This document shows positions 39,723 to 51,310 of a DNA stretch of 64,000 nt, piece by piece. The position numbers and the translations under genes are program-made. This DNA comes from Prunella strophiata (lineage: Eukaryota; Chordata; Aves; Passeriformes; Prunellidae): contig JAZBQD010000014.1 in the NCBI GenBank assembly GCA_036583965.1, positions 40,348,990-40,412,989 of the forward strand. Direction: 5' to 3'. Each line of letters starts with the position of its first letter. The first letter of the stretch is position 1. The notes beneath the pieces were generated by a model. The model was not told where the DNA came from and did not search any database. It worked only from the letters and a program-made list of their open reading frames with translations.

Positions 39723-42700
39723 CTCTCTAGTTTTCATCCTTTTAATGTTGTGAAGACCTGAAAATAAACCAACCTGGAAAGTTCAGTGTAGGTTGAATTC
39801 CCTGTGGGCCATAGTGCCAGAATTACTTAAACCATTTTATTCAAAAAATAAAGCAGGAAACCAAAGAACTTGGTTACTCCTACAGAAAATGGTCTATGCA
39901 CAAAGGTTTATTCTTTCCTAGGTTCATTTGGCTCATCCTTTTACCACTAAAGTAGCATGAATGCAGAGCACTCAGAAACTATTCAATGCTAGAAGTACAT
40001 CAAGTGACTCAGATGCTCATATCACAAGACAGTTCAGCATGTAATTTTCTTTTTTAGCCTTCTGCAATATGTCTACTGCACTATGTTCAACAAAACTTCT
40101 GAAATATTATTACCACTACAGAACAAACAGCTAACAAATATTCACATGTTTTAACTGTTCCTTCCAGTTGCATTAGGAGTCCTAATGATCACCTTGACAT
40201 TATATACTAAATTAACTGATCTCTATCTTTTTAACGTGTGTTTTCCTTTTTTTCCTTTTGCAATACATCCTCATGTTTAGTTTCACACGCTACTCAATGA
40301 CATCAGAGGTTCTCTAAAAAGGACAAATTTCCCAATTAATTTTTTGGCATTAGCTTAAAAATGTGTTTGACATATCATTCCTGAACAAGAATGATTTAAC
40401 CCAGGGGACTGAAATGTCATTTACGTCACTCAATGCAAACAAGGCTGGACTCCAAAGGAAGAAATGTAGAATAATGCTCGTCTTCACACGACACAACACA
40501 CAGACTCTCAGTAAGGGCAAATCCCATCTCTTGCCTCAGGCTAGTCCACACCACATCTACTGTAATTAAATAATTTAAAGTTTGCTTTGTCCAGAAGTCA
40601 CTCAAATCCTACCTTTTTAACTTTTCCCCTATGAGCTTTGTAAGGCTACTTGCCCGCAAGAAGAGTTACTTAGAAGAAAAAATAAGATTACAAAATTGGA
40701 TTCTATTCTTTTTCCTAGATACAGCAAATTACAATACAGCTTCAAAAAGATGTCTATGTGCCAAAGGTGCACAACTCAGTAAGTAGCTAAGTAAAAGCAA
40801 GGCTGTTCCTTCAAACAAGGATCAGGTAAAGAAACAGCACAGTGAGGCTACCAAAAGCTTTCTTCCAAGAGACTCAAGAGAGCACTTCTACTGACCAAAA
40901 TATTCAAAGCTAATTCTGTGATGCTCTTCCAGTGTAGGCAAGTCAAACACCACCTCTTTTCCAGCCCTATTACAGCAACAAACACCCTACAACATACAGG
41001 CACCTGCAAGCCATTACACAACTGCCAAGAAAAGGGCACGCCCTGGCCCAGGCCAAGCTGATCCTGCCAAGGAATGATGCAGTAGTCCCTGTCTGCCCCA
41101 ACAACACCAGCCCTCTGCCTTCCCCTCTCCTACCAGCACAGATGTGCCTGAAACTGTGCAGGGAGCTGGATAAGAGTTAATTTTTTGTGCTATTTTTTTA
41201 AACTCCCTTTGCTTTTACTGCTATTTAAAAGTCAAGGAAAAACCTGAGACAACACAGAAACTATAAGCCTACTAGAAAGCTGTGACTGCTTGAATGGATC
41301 TGTGTAAACAACAAGAATTTACATACAACTGGAATTCAGGCTGCAAGAAACTTTTGGGTATACTTATTTCTCATTTTAACTCCATTATCTCTGCCAATTA
41401 TAAATATTTTCCCCTTGTATTTCTAAGTTTTGTAACGCAGTGGAATTATCTAACCAAATCAGATGCAGTTTACAGAGCAGTATTTTCATTCTGAAATAAG
41501 AAACAGCAGGTAACCTATTCAGGACACAAACCATTTTCAATTCTGTGATAACAGAAAATTCTTCCTCCAGTTCACTAAGGAGAGCTCCACCAGCTTTCCA
41601 GAAATGCAGCACAAAATACCAAAACTCCAGTCACTAGCAGGTTAAAACAGTTTATAAAGCTCTGTATGTGCAGTGTGCAATTCAGTGCAGCGTAAGCAGC
41701 ACTGCAATACTATCTAGTACAGAGCAGATCTCAGAGCCCACTGTATTGAAAATTACGTGTTAATGATCAAGTAGTATTGTTTTCTAGGAGAAACACCAGA
41801 TTATTTGAGATAACATCAACAGGACTGATGCCTGTACCAAAGACTTTCATCCTCTGTAATTTCAAGCTCCAAAAGACAGTGTTTTATTTACACATCCCTG
41901 AGAGCTTCCATCCCATCCATGGCTGGCATCTACTTTTCTAACTGGGCAACAGAAATACATCATGAAAATACAAACACATTTTTCAGCAATGCCATTATTT
42001 CCATGTCTGCCAGTATAAACAGGTTTGGCATATCAGAGACATAATCACCATATCACTTGGTCATAGTGTACAGCATTCATGCCTAGTACACTTCTGTAGT
42101 CAGTGCCAATGTGAGGAAGTATCAAACATAAAAAACATCTAGCAACAAAGAGAAATGGGCTTCAAGTGTAATAGTAACTGGTATTCTCCACACCCTTAAG
42201 AAAAATAAGTCTGTTATGTTATCTAAACCCCAAACATTGTCAGCAATACAGCTTCAGGTTCTTTCTGCAGCTCCTATTTTTAAAGCCTGAAGTGGCATAA
42301 CTAGGAAAATCCTACTTGTGTATTATTTGTTAACACAGAGCACAGACAACATATGGATACCTTGGAGCCAACATCCTGTTATTTCTCAGTGAAAAGCTCT
42401 AACTAAGGGGAAGGAAGTTGGCCATATTTGTGTCCCAAGTTTAACACTGGGAGTAACTCAGTAACTTCAACATTTCTTAACAGATTATTGAAGTCAGCAA
42501 AAACCTCAGACTCTACAGCTGTAAATTACTGGACTTACAACTACACAATTTTCACATAAATATGACCTACTAAGAAAACTTTACAGACTCAGAGTAACAG
42601 AAAAAATTAAAGTTCTCAAAATATTGAAGAGTGCAAGCTCCATTTTCAATAAGGTTTCATTAAGAACTCACTTCTACTTCCTAATTGAGGATAAGATCTA

Positions 42701-43217
42701 GATCCCATGGTTGGTTGTCCCCTTCTCTTCTGCATCCAAACCCCACCCTCACCCTCCTCCTCCAAAAGAGCTCCACTAAACTTCTACAGCTGGGTCATAT
42801 ACATGCCTGCTCAAAGAATCATTTAATATTGTTTTGGTGTCTCTGAACCTAAGAGACACTGCATAATTTTGTAATAACATATGCATTAGAAAGGTGTTTA
42901 AAGAGTGAAAACTAAAACCCTTTTAATAAAAAAGGCTCTATTTTTCTGATGATACAAGTGGTCTAAATCCTTACAGTATTGGCTAAAGAATTTACTCAGG
43001 TTAATCATCCGAGCAACAAGCAGAACTGAGAAGTACATTACTACTTTTATCACAGCAAACCCATCACCTAAATTCACTTTGTAGCATTTTAATACTATTG
43101 ATATAAACACAAAACAAACAAAACCAGAACAGACCATTCATTTTACAAGTGGCTGAAGATAACAACTGTGAGCAAATCTTTGACAATGTCAGACACTAGA
43201 AAGATTATGAGAAGCAG

Positions 43218-43252
43218 TTTACCTTTATACAGTAAAGGTAAAGTTTACCTTT
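43218..43252. repeat. Perfect 9-bp inverted repeat plus third copy
   Basis: TTTACCTTT (43218-43226), seven-base loop, AAAGGTAAA (43234-43242), one base, then TTTACCTTT again (43244-43252). The middle copy could pair with either neighbour. Confidence 0.85.
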
Positions 43253-44196
43253 ATCAAATCTAACAGCTATGATATACATCTCATAACTATTAGTTTGGGA
43301 CTAGGAGTTTTTCAATAGTTTTATCCCAGTATGGTAAGCTCATTAAGTGACATGAAAGCATACACATCAACTGCAATACAAGCTCATAAATTACAATGCA
43401 TGTGGGAGAGTTTAGTTACACTGCAAGTTAAAAAGCGAGCTCGTAAGTAGTATGAACTTGTTTTTAAAAGCTAGTATTTAATCATGGTTTAAAAAACTGG
43501 TGCTCTTTCAAGTCAGTAAGAAGAATATGCCATTCCTCTGATCATTCTAGCCAAATCTAACCATGATCAGACCAAAAGCACGCAATTAAAATATCTCTTT
43601 AAGCAGCTGAGATTTGACAAAAAAAAAGGACACCCATTTTCTTTATAACTAGAACTAAAAAAAAGGGCTTCCAGAAGTGAGGAAGTAAGACCATTTCCTG
43701 CAACTGTATCATACATCCTACTGTAAGACTGCTTTCACCTCAGACTCTATGTAAGAGCACACAACTCCCAGCAGAAAGTCCCACCTCCCTATAAACATCT
43801 TCCAGTACTATTCCAATAAACCTATCCAAATCCCAAACAATTGTGAAAAAGTTTGTTAAGTGCTTTTAATGAAGAAAGCCATACAAATTGCTGTCAATTT
43901 AAAGCCAACAACACAAAGGCTGAGCTTACAAAAGAATATGATAAACATGCTGAACAAGTATGAAGTACATGCAGTAGTTACTATAATATTCAGCCATGGC
44001 AAACTTAATGAAGCATTACTAAAAATACTAGCTTATGAATGACACTGCCCAACTCCTTTGTAGATCTCAAGGAGAATAAATATTAACACAGTGGGGAAAC
44101 TTGTTCAGAGACTAAACAAGAGTCACACAGTAATAGACAGAAGGGAGTGCAAGCAGCACTCCCATCTCCCTCCAAACACACAGAAATTTCTGTTCT

Positions 44197-44291
44197 ACTG
44201 ACCGCAGCTTTTTCTTATTTCCATGTGACCACACACAATTCGTCAGGACTGATCACAACTTTCTCTTGTTTTTCTGTGACCACACAAAATT
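44197..44291. repeat. Imperfect tandem duplication, 44-bp units
   Basis: ACTGACCGCAGCTTTTTCTT followed by ATTTCCATGTGACCACACAC at 44197-44240 recurs with several substitutions at 44248-44291. Confidence 0.8.
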
Positions 44292-44864
44292 TCACATACA
44301 AACCAGCATTCCTCTGCAAACTAAAATAGTACACAACATGCTCTGTTACAGTGTGTCACTTCATGTCTTTCAAAACAAGCACAGTCATTAGCTTCAATTC
44401 AGCTGTTAAAGTGTATATTACTTCGTACAACATTAAATATGCTATCACTTAATTGGAACTTAAGTCACATAACACATGCAATGCCTTTCTTATGTGCTTC
44501 TGGGGCTGTATCTTAATCTGGTTTAATAGTTTAATATTTTTCCTCACATTATTTCACAGAAAACTTTTTTAAACAGCAAGTGGCAAACTGCTGATAGGGA
44601 AAAAGTTAGACTGACTGTATAAAAACAACAGAAAAACATATGGTTAAAAAGTATATTTTAAGTCAGCAAGAAAAATTCTGATTCCTCTTCAATTAAAGTA
44701 ATCCTGCTCACCGAGATTACTTGAGGTCTCAGGCTGCACAGCATAAACTCAGGTTTCAAAAATAAAATAAACCATCCTACTGGACTGAATTTATTAAAAG
44801 GTTTTTTAAGAAAGGAGAAAAAAAAAAAAAGTAACCCAAACTTCTGTGTCTCCCAAGCTTCCTC

Positions 44865-46170
44865 GGTCGTGCCCGCACCGTTGGAAAGCCACAACCCCAA
44901 AACGACGCGGTAGCGATGACGAGCGACCCACACAGCTCACACCGGCAGCCACGGGTGAGCAGGGGTGAGGAACAAGGCAAGCCGGCCCGGACACCACAGC
45001 CTGCGAGAGAGGGGCAAGGCACAGACCCGAGGCGAGACCTGCGTGGCTCCCACCGCAGCCGCAGGGCCGGCGGGGCTGAGCACGGCCCTCCTCGGCCGCA
45101 GCCGGCCCGTCGGGCTCCCCGCTCGCTCGGGGCGCCCAAGCCCCAGCGCCGAGCTCGCCTCCGGCGAGTTTCGCTCGCTCGGTGGTGCCGAGACAGCCAA
45201 GCCGAACTTTGTGTTGTCCCCGCAGGGCGCCGAGGGCGCAGCGGGGCCGCCCCCGCTCCGCCCGTCAGCAGACGGTGTGTCCGCCAGCCGCGCTCCCCGA
45301 GGGGCACAGCCCGGCCCACGGCCCCCGCCTCGGCAGCGCACTGAAAACAACAGCCACAGAACACGCGACAGGCACAGCCACATCGGGCACAGCCGCGTGC
45401 CCATATCTGGGCACGGCCCGCGGCCGTGGAACCCGGAGCTCACCGGGAACGGCAGCGGGCTGGGTACTGGAGCACGGGCACGCCGGCAGCTCCGCTCCGG
45501 CCGGCCCCGGCGCCAGAGCGGCCCCTCCGGAACGGCGTCCGCCGCCCAGCTCAGCCCAGCACGGCCCGGCTTGATTCGGCTCAGCGCCACTCACCTCCTT
45601 GACGGGGGGGAATTTTTTCCGGCACTCCAGGCTCAGGCCCCGCAGGTCCCCCTGCATGTTTTCCAGCAGCTTCTTCACGGCTTCAGGGCTGCTGGTCCCG
45701 GCCATGGCGCCGCCGGGCCGGCCCCGGGCCGGGCGCTGTTCCGAGCGGGCAGGGGCAGCGCCTGTCACTGCGCGGCCCCGGCCGACACGTCTGCGCCCCT
45801 CACCGGAACCCTCCGGCCCGGCCGCGTCCCCTCCCCGCCGCGTCCCCCCCGCTCCCACAATCCCGGGCGCCGGCAGCTTCCGCACACACGGCCGGGGGCG
45901 GGGAGAGCGGCGGCCGCCGGCTGGGAGAGAGGGATGGAGGGACAGAGGGAGGGAGGGAGGAGAGGCGGCACCCGACCCGTCCTGCCGGGCTGGGCCGGGC
46001 GCGGCCCGGGGAGCGGGGCTCTTTCCCCGGGGTCCTTTCCCCGCAGTGTCACTGGGTCGGCGGGAAGGGGCCGCTGGGGAGGCGCTGGGACTGGGCCGAG
46101 GCGGGGCCGGCGGCGCCGGGGAGCTGCCGTGGGGAGGGGACAAACCACGGCGTTCGCGAAGGGTCACTGG
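44865..46170. promoter_or_regulatory. CpG island over the MON2 promoter and first exon
   Basis: About 1.3 kb of GC-rich, CpG-dense sequence in an AT-rich window, containing MON2 exon 1 and its upstream region (above 45705 on the minus strand). It extends about 730 bases into intron 1. No TATA box is evident, as is normal for CpG-island promoters. A purine-rich GGGAGGGA repeat lies at about 45920-45965. The boundaries also allow divergent plus-strand transcription. The transcription start cannot be fixed from sequence alone. Confidence 0.88.
45595..45705 (-). CDS. MON2: MON2 coding exon 1 (start codon)
   Basis: The ATG is at 45705-45703 in a good initiation context (G at -3, G at +4). It encodes residues 1-37, beginning [18 protein letters not shown] and ending FPPVKE, as in vertebrate MON2. 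The donor GTGAGT follows directly, phase 0. The exon lies inside the CpG island, as expected for a housekeeping first exon. Confidence 0.97.
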
Positions 46171-46325
46171 GGAAGGAGGTGGCGAAGCTCTTTGGGCTCT
46201 AGGGGTCGGTCCTCTCTGGCCAAGTCCGGCTCTCAGGAGCGTTCGATTTTAAAAAGCAAGAAGCGAGGTATACTGTTTTTCTTTTGAATCCTGAAGTTCT
46301 TGCTTCAATGCAAGTGATTGTACAC

Positions 46326-46482
46326 TGAAACAGATTGCCCAGAGACTTTGCAGTCTCCCTCGCTGGAGATTCACGATACAATTCTATGCGGTGTGCTCAG
46401 GCGTGACCCTGCTTGAGCACGGAGGTTGGACGAGATGACCCAAAGTGGTTCCTTCCAGCCTTGCCCATTATTCTGTGGTTCT
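46326..46482 (+). mobile_element. CR1 LINE 3' end fragment
   Basis: About 155 bases: ACAGATTGCCCAGAGACTTT, then GGAGGTTGGACGAGATGACC and a TTCTGTGGTT end, which is typical CR1 3' UTR in plus orientation. It lies about 150 bases from the edge of the MON2 CpG island. The proposed stop of the unassigned gene (46483) abuts it. Confidence 0.9.
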
Positions 46483-46650
46483 TCAGCGGGAGCGAAGCTT
46501 TGTGCCCTCCTCGGCCCGGGTGTGTACACAGCGCTCTGTGGTTTTCTCTATGCTAAGTGAGGGTGAACCCTTCATGAGAAGCTTTAAGATAAACACAGGC
46601 AGCGAAGAATCAAGGGCACATTGGGTCCCAGGTACCTTCCAGTAGTGACC
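46483..46650 (-). CDS. Possible last exon of unassigned gene
   Basis: Open for 55 codons from an ATTTCTGAG acceptor to TGA at 46485-46483 (GHYWKVPGTQCALDSSLPVF at the start). In phase with candidate exon F. The acceptor is poor and the right half is GC-rich, where open frames are cheap, so this may be chance. It ends where the CR1 fragment begins. Confidence 0.15.
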   Translation of the reverse strand, partial: GHYWKVPGTQCALDSSLPVFILKLLMKGSPSLSIEKTTERCVHTRAEEGTKLRSR

Positions 46651-46894
46651 CTCAGAAATCCATACCAGCAATTTTTAACCCATTTCTAAAGCTGGCTCCT
46701 GAGCAACTAGCACATGCTCTTCAGTATCTGTTACTAGCAGGGGAGCTTAGGCCTGATGGTTGCCTGGGAGCTTCCTTCTGGAGGATACCATTCATCATTC
46801 ACTATAACAATTAACCTTTCACAAAGATTTTGGTCTCTGCAATAATAATGCTTCATATTGGTACTGCAAATGCTGTGCTGTGCTGGCTGCCTAC

Positions 46895-46982
46895 CTGTAA
46901 TGCAGCATGGTTCTGTTCCCCATCTATAAACCAAGGGAGTTGGAAAACATCCGTGAGTTTTGACATGCTGTAGTTTTCCAAC
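46895..46982 (-). CDS. Candidate exon F of unassigned gene
   Basis: 88 bases, phase 2 to 0, acceptor AAGACTTTCAG, donor GTAGGC. In that phase it reads LENYSMSKLTDVFQLPWFID, then GEQNHAALQ, a coding-like sequence. Another frame is also open here, which weakens the case. Confidence 0.28.
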
Positions 46983-47105
46983 CTGAAAGTCTTGAAAAAA
47001 AATTAAGAAAAAGCCAAATGAAGGACAAATTTTAACTGCCATACAATTTAAAAAATTTTAAGTAACAGCTTTTCTTCAGACTTTCCTGAAAGTCTTCAGT
47101 CTTAC

Positions 47106-47131
47106 TCAGACAATGTTCTAATATTTTTTCT
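47106..47131 (-). CDS. Candidate micro-exon E of unassigned gene
   Basis: Only 26 bases between TTTTTCATTACAAG and GTAAGA (RKNIRTLS plus two bases). Supported solely by good splice signals and by supplying the phase shift (0 to 2) required between candidate exons D and F. Speculative. Confidence 0.15.
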
Positions 47132-47879
47132 CTTGTAATGAAAAAGTAAAAACTTATCATAAATATGAGCATCCCTACTTGTATGTTGAGTTCCTTTACT
47201 GTGAGAATCCTTGCAAATGATATAGGAAACAGGCTTCCACTAGTACAGTATTGACTGTACCCATAAATATAAATCTTTAGGGGTGCTTTGTGAAGCAAAG
47301 AGTGCAGGCTTATTTTCTAAGTAATTTTTTATTTTAAGATCTTTATTTTTATATTGTTTTCAATATACTGGCTGTTAGCTTGGCAGAACTGGATAAATGG
47401 ATCTGAATTTTTAAAACTCTGTAACACTGCTGCAGTTGAATTAGATAGTCAAGTTTTATGTGCCTTCAGACAAGGAATTAGGATTTCAATCTGTGTCCAG
47501 TAAAAGCAAATATGATTCTATAACACTGTTATACTTTCGAAGTGCATTGGTCTGTTTATTCTCAAAAGCTTTGATTTTTCTATGCTTACTTAAAAAAAAA
47601 CAGCAATAAAAGAGCAAGACTGTTGTCTTCAGTAGAATGATTTATGTGCTTAACCAATAAGCATTTTCCTAAGGATTTTTCCATCTTAGTGCATCTGTTC
47701 TAGGCTTCAGGCCTGATGCAATTCACAGACCAATCCAAATACCTTAAAAAGAAACATGGATGATTAGCTAGGAGAGTTAATTAATTAATTGTTGACTATG
47801 GACATGTATTTCTTAGGTAAGCTTTAATGATTTACTTACTTTTTGTTGTTTGGATTTTTCTACAGATTTACTGTATACA

Positions 47880-48240
47880 GTAAGCCATGGACACATTGAT
47901 ATTCCCTGAATCTACTTGTCTGCCTGTTTGCACACTTGATATTGTTTACATTGATCATACATATCTTTTCAACTACCAGCTTAGACACTCAGTCTGCTCA
48001 GCATTGCCAGCCAAATACTGCCAGATTGTTCATGAGTTTGGAAATGAATCTTTCAGATTGCAGAATTCTTACAGTTGTAGAATTGAAAACTCTTCTGGAT
48101 CTGCTGAATACAAGAACTGGGAGCATGTGCCTGAATCTCAGATATGTCTCTTAAACAGCAAGGTCATCTTTCTCACCGTTTTGATGTATGCCTTTTGTAA
48201 ATACAGAGATTTATCAGTTAATCTAAATCAGTGCAGTTAA
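47880..48240 (+). other. Open plus-strand segment, unassigned
   Basis: 117 codons from ATG at 47887 to TAA, long for this AT-rich region. The middle reads YCQIVHEFGNESFRLQNSYS and IENSSGSAEYKNWEHVPESQ. No domain recognised and no clear splice partners. Either a chance frame or part of an antisense transcript. Confidence 0.2.
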
Positions 48241-49954
48241 ACTGTTTAAACTAGCCAGGATCCTTTTAAGTGACACTGATTTCATTGTGAATGTGACTTC
48301 TGCAGTTGCATTTCATTGCAATAGATTCTATTGCATGTAGTCGTAACCCTCAGCAGAAGTGCTGGCTGGTCTTTTGTACACTTAAACACCCTGGTTACAA
48401 TTCAAGTCACTTTTGATTCAGAAGGTGGTGCAGCGTATGTGGACATCTCTGAGGGCACATTTTTAACCAGCAAGTTAAGAATGCTAGTTAGCTGTTAAGC
48501 TGACTTAATTGGGAATATTACACGTGCCTGCATCTCAGGCACATCTCAGCTTTTAAGCTAACTTTGTATTGCACTGCAATTATTATGTTGTTGTTTGCTT
48601 TGTTATTAAATTATATGTTATTAAATTATATGTTATTTTGTGATGGGCAGTGGGTGATTGAAATAATTCCCTGTAGCTTTATGGCCCTAATTACCAACAA
48701 AAATGCTCTTGAGACCTATTGTGACTCATTAAGTTGCCTCATGTTCATTCCAAATTATGTGCATCAGTCCTTTTAATTGGATTAAACATGGGATAGCATT
48801 CAGCTGTATTAATTTCAGGTGTTTAGTCCTAGTTATAGCCCATCCTGGTAGAGGTATGCAGATGCAGGCTTTGTATTTGAGAACAGGGTTCTGTCATCAG
48901 GCTGTACAGAGGCAAAACTATCAGATTTCATTCACTGTGGCAATGAATTAGTTTCATTGTAATGGCAAGATTTTTCCTCTGAGTGCATTTTACCTACCCT
49001 CCTGTATATTTCTGTAATAGGAATCTGTAAGTAGTGGCAGTACTAAACTAACTTCAGGATATGACAAACCAGTTGTGTGGAAAAGTAAAGGTGTTTGCAG
49101 ATGTCTCTGGTGATTTTTTTGTGCTGCAGAGTTAAGAATCACAATGGAGAAAATTTTGTCTCAGTTTGAACATAGATACTGATATCAAAAGACAGAGTTA
49201 AATTTTAAATTAAAAGACAGTGAGAGACTGATTAATACCAAATATGTCCCTTTAGCCTTTTATAAAAACTATGCATTGTATTGGTCTGTGTAAGCACAAA
49301 GAAGCCCTTTACTATCTGAACACTTCTGTAGCCTCCTTAAATTACAGACCAAAGAAGTGGGCCTGAGAGTACTTGTTGTGACACAAATGGGTTAAAAAAA
49401 AGTAATAAACTTTCCCCTAGTATATGGTATTCTTCAGGGTTTTTTTATGGAATAGAAATGAAGTCCTTGTTCCTTTAGGATTGTGGCTGTGCAAGGAAGT
49501 TAGATCTACCAGCAGACAAAGGTACATTTTCCAGTGCAAACTCCTCATTAATTTAGCCTGTGTTCCTTTCTGCATAGGTGTGAGCATATGTTTACATGTT
49601 AGTACCCATTTTGTTTGTGTGCTTACAGTTAATACACATTTTATTTCATTTGGTCAACTAAAAAAGCAATCCCAGCTTCTCTCTTGGATCATCCTCTTTG
49701 CAATTAGCAAACTGTTGGTAATTATGTCACATTTTAAGGTTACTCACAACAGTGTTAAGCAGCAATGTCCCAAAATGTCAGACCTATGATGTGATTTCCT
49801 GTTGAGTGCAGAACACCAGGGCCTACACACAAATCTGCTGACCAGAGGCTTAGATGCTTCCAAGACTCTCATGTAACTAGCCAGCAAAGCTGTTTTTCCA
49901 ATTTTTCATGCTTGAATCTTGTCCAAACAGATTCTCAAAGCAGTGGGGGCTTTT

Positions 49955-49971
49955 TGTTGTTGTTGTTGTTG
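49955..49971. repeat. Short (GTT)n tract
   Basis: About five GTT units followed by T/G low complexity in the region between MON2 and USP15. Confidence 0.8.
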
Positions 49972-50521
49972 GTTTGTTTTTGGTTTTTTTTAATTGGCTT
50001 TTTGAGTGCTGGTAATTGAATCAGCTGAACCTGGTAACACCTTTTGTGAGAAAGAACTGCTGTCCAATGCTTGAATTAATTTATTGCTGTGTTAGAGCTG
50101 GCAATGTAACAACAGACCAATAGAGACATGATAATCACAAAATTTTATCAACACCTCCCATAGCCTTCATACTTTCCAGGTCACACAGGAAGTATGTGGC
50201 TGGCCTGAGAAACAAACATTACTCTGTGCTTTAAACTGAATTTGTCTTTCATTCCCCTTATACAAATAACTGAATTAATATCTGTTCACCTGTGATTTTT
50301 CCCTGCAAGATATGTAATGGAGCCCATTCATGATACATTTTTTTCCTGTCAAGTGTAGAAAAAAGAGAAACAGAGGTGGAGATGCTACTTGACTTACATA
50401 GAAAAACCCAACACTGACCATCCTTACCACCTTAACAATCTGTCTCCTCACACCAGTGTATGGATGTGCTCTTGGCTACCTGCTGGCTAGAGCATAGGAA
50501 ATTCCAGGACCGAATACTCAC

Positions 50522-50639
50522 TGTTCCACCTGAGAGCCAAGCCCTGGAGCTACTGAACAGATCATTAAGTGGGATATAAAACTTGTTCAGCCAGTCTGAA
50601 GCCTTATTTCCCTTTGACAGCACAGTCATCAGGAGATTC
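50522..50639 (-). CDS. Candidate exon D of unassigned gene
   Basis: 118 bases, phase 2 to 0, acceptor CAGCCATAG (weak pyrimidine tract), strong donor GTGAGT. Reads NLLMTVLSKGNKASDWLNKF, then YIPLNDLFSSSRAWLSGGT. The phase matches the end of candidate exon C, completing a Trp codon. Confidence 0.3.
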
Positions 50640-50935
50640 CTATGGCTGTTTATTTCTACGGGCCTTGCTTCCCTGCTTCAGTCGCAATAGTCCCCATGCC
50701 ATGATCTAAGAACATTTGATAAACAACTGAATTATAAAATTAGAAGTTAATATGTACTAAGTATTGACAGATTCTTTACCAAATGGCTCTACTCCTGACC
50801 CACTCAGCCACACTGTGTCATGGGTGATACAAATGTCTGGTGGGCTTGAATGTCTTGATTTGTCAGAGGCAAGATCACAGAAAGCCAGAACCAGCATTAC
50901 CAACACTAGAATTTCAAAGAAATTGACACTTCATT

Positions 50936-51310
50936 GTCCTGTGATGAGCAGCTGAGGGAGCTGGGGTTCTTTAGCCTGGAGGAGGCTCAGGGATCACTCA
51001 CTCTCTCAAATACCTGAAAGGAGGTTGTAGCTAGGTGGGGGTCAGCCTCTTCTCCCAGGCAGCTTGTGACAGGATGAGAAGGACATAGTCTTAAGGTGTG
51101 CCAGGGGAGGTTTAGGTTGGACATCGGGAGGAATTTCTTCACAGAAAGGGTGATTATACATTGGAATGGGCTGCCCAGAGAGGTGATGTAGTCACTGTCC
51201 CTGGTGGTGTTTAGGGAAAGACTGGACATGGCTTTTAGTGCCATGATCTAGTTGATATGGTGCTGTTCAATTAGAGGTCTTTTCCAATCTAATTGATTCT
51301 GTGATTCATT
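50936..51310 (+). mobile_element. CR1 LINE 3' end
   Basis: About 375 bases in plus orientation: GAGCTGGGGTTCTTTAGCCT, GGTTGGACATCGGGAGGAAT, the GGGCTGCCCAGAGAGG block and the AATTGATTCTGTGATTC end. 5' truncated and moderately diverged. Confidence 0.95.

Larger units (their letters stand above)
32706..45594 (-). other. MON2: MON2 intron 1 (12.9 kb)
   Basis: First intron, the longest in the window. It holds a GC-raised patch at about 33090-33350 with a 173-codon plus-strand open frame, homopolymer A runs (34494-34514), a (CAAA)n tract (39701-39722), a palindromic repeat at 43218-43252, a 44-bp duplication at 44197-44291, and the left part of the CpG island. A GC-rich stretch at about 41040-41180 ends in GAGCTGGATAAGAGTTAATT, faintly like the LTR start at 24.75 kb but too short to call. 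Nothing else recognised. Confidence 0.65.
978..45705 (-). other. MON2: MON2 gene, 5' 26 coding exons (3' end outside window)
   Basis: The conceptual translation of 26 spliced exons matches vertebrate MON2 closely from the initiator Met to about residue 1345. The family is about 1,700 residues long, so roughly a fifth lies beyond position 1. MON2 is a large HEAT/armadillo-type scaffold related to the BIG/GBF1 Arf exchange factors but without a Sec7 domain. It works at the trans-Golgi network and endosomes, with Dopey proteins and the ATP9A/Neo1 flippase in yeast and animal studies. Exons 1-6 cover the DCB-like region, exons 7-11 the HUS-like region, and exons 20-26 enter the MON2 C-terminal homology region. 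All introns seen are GT-AG. Two single-base indels (exons 6 and 24) break the frame as written. The genomic structure is otherwise intact, so this is not a processed pseudogene. Introns of more than 300 bp not listed separately hold nothing I recognise. Confidence 0.97.

Noticed and set aside
41040..41200. Possible third LTR fragment in MON2 intron 1
   Set aside because: Only about 20 bases resemble the LTR start; not enough to support an element.
978..45705. MON2 copy as a pseudogene because of two frameshifts
   Set aside because: All introns and splice sites are kept and amino-acid conservation is near complete outside two single-base faults, so base errors explain it better.
45265..46167. 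300-codon minus-strand frame that contains MON2 exon 1 as an N-terminally extended protein
   Set aside because: The upstream part is low-complexity GC-driven sequence; the conserved protein starts at the ATG at 45705 in good context, and the frame downstream runs past the exon 1 donor.
44965..46287. 440-codon plus-strand open frame, and other long frames on both strands, in the CpG island
   Set aside because: Open frames in all directions are expected where stop codons are rare; composition is Arg/Gly/Pro/Ala-rich with no domain, and the true exon 1 lies antisense to it.
50987..51244. 85-codon minus-strand open frame
   Set aside because: Lies wholly in the CR1 3' end and is its antisense shadow.
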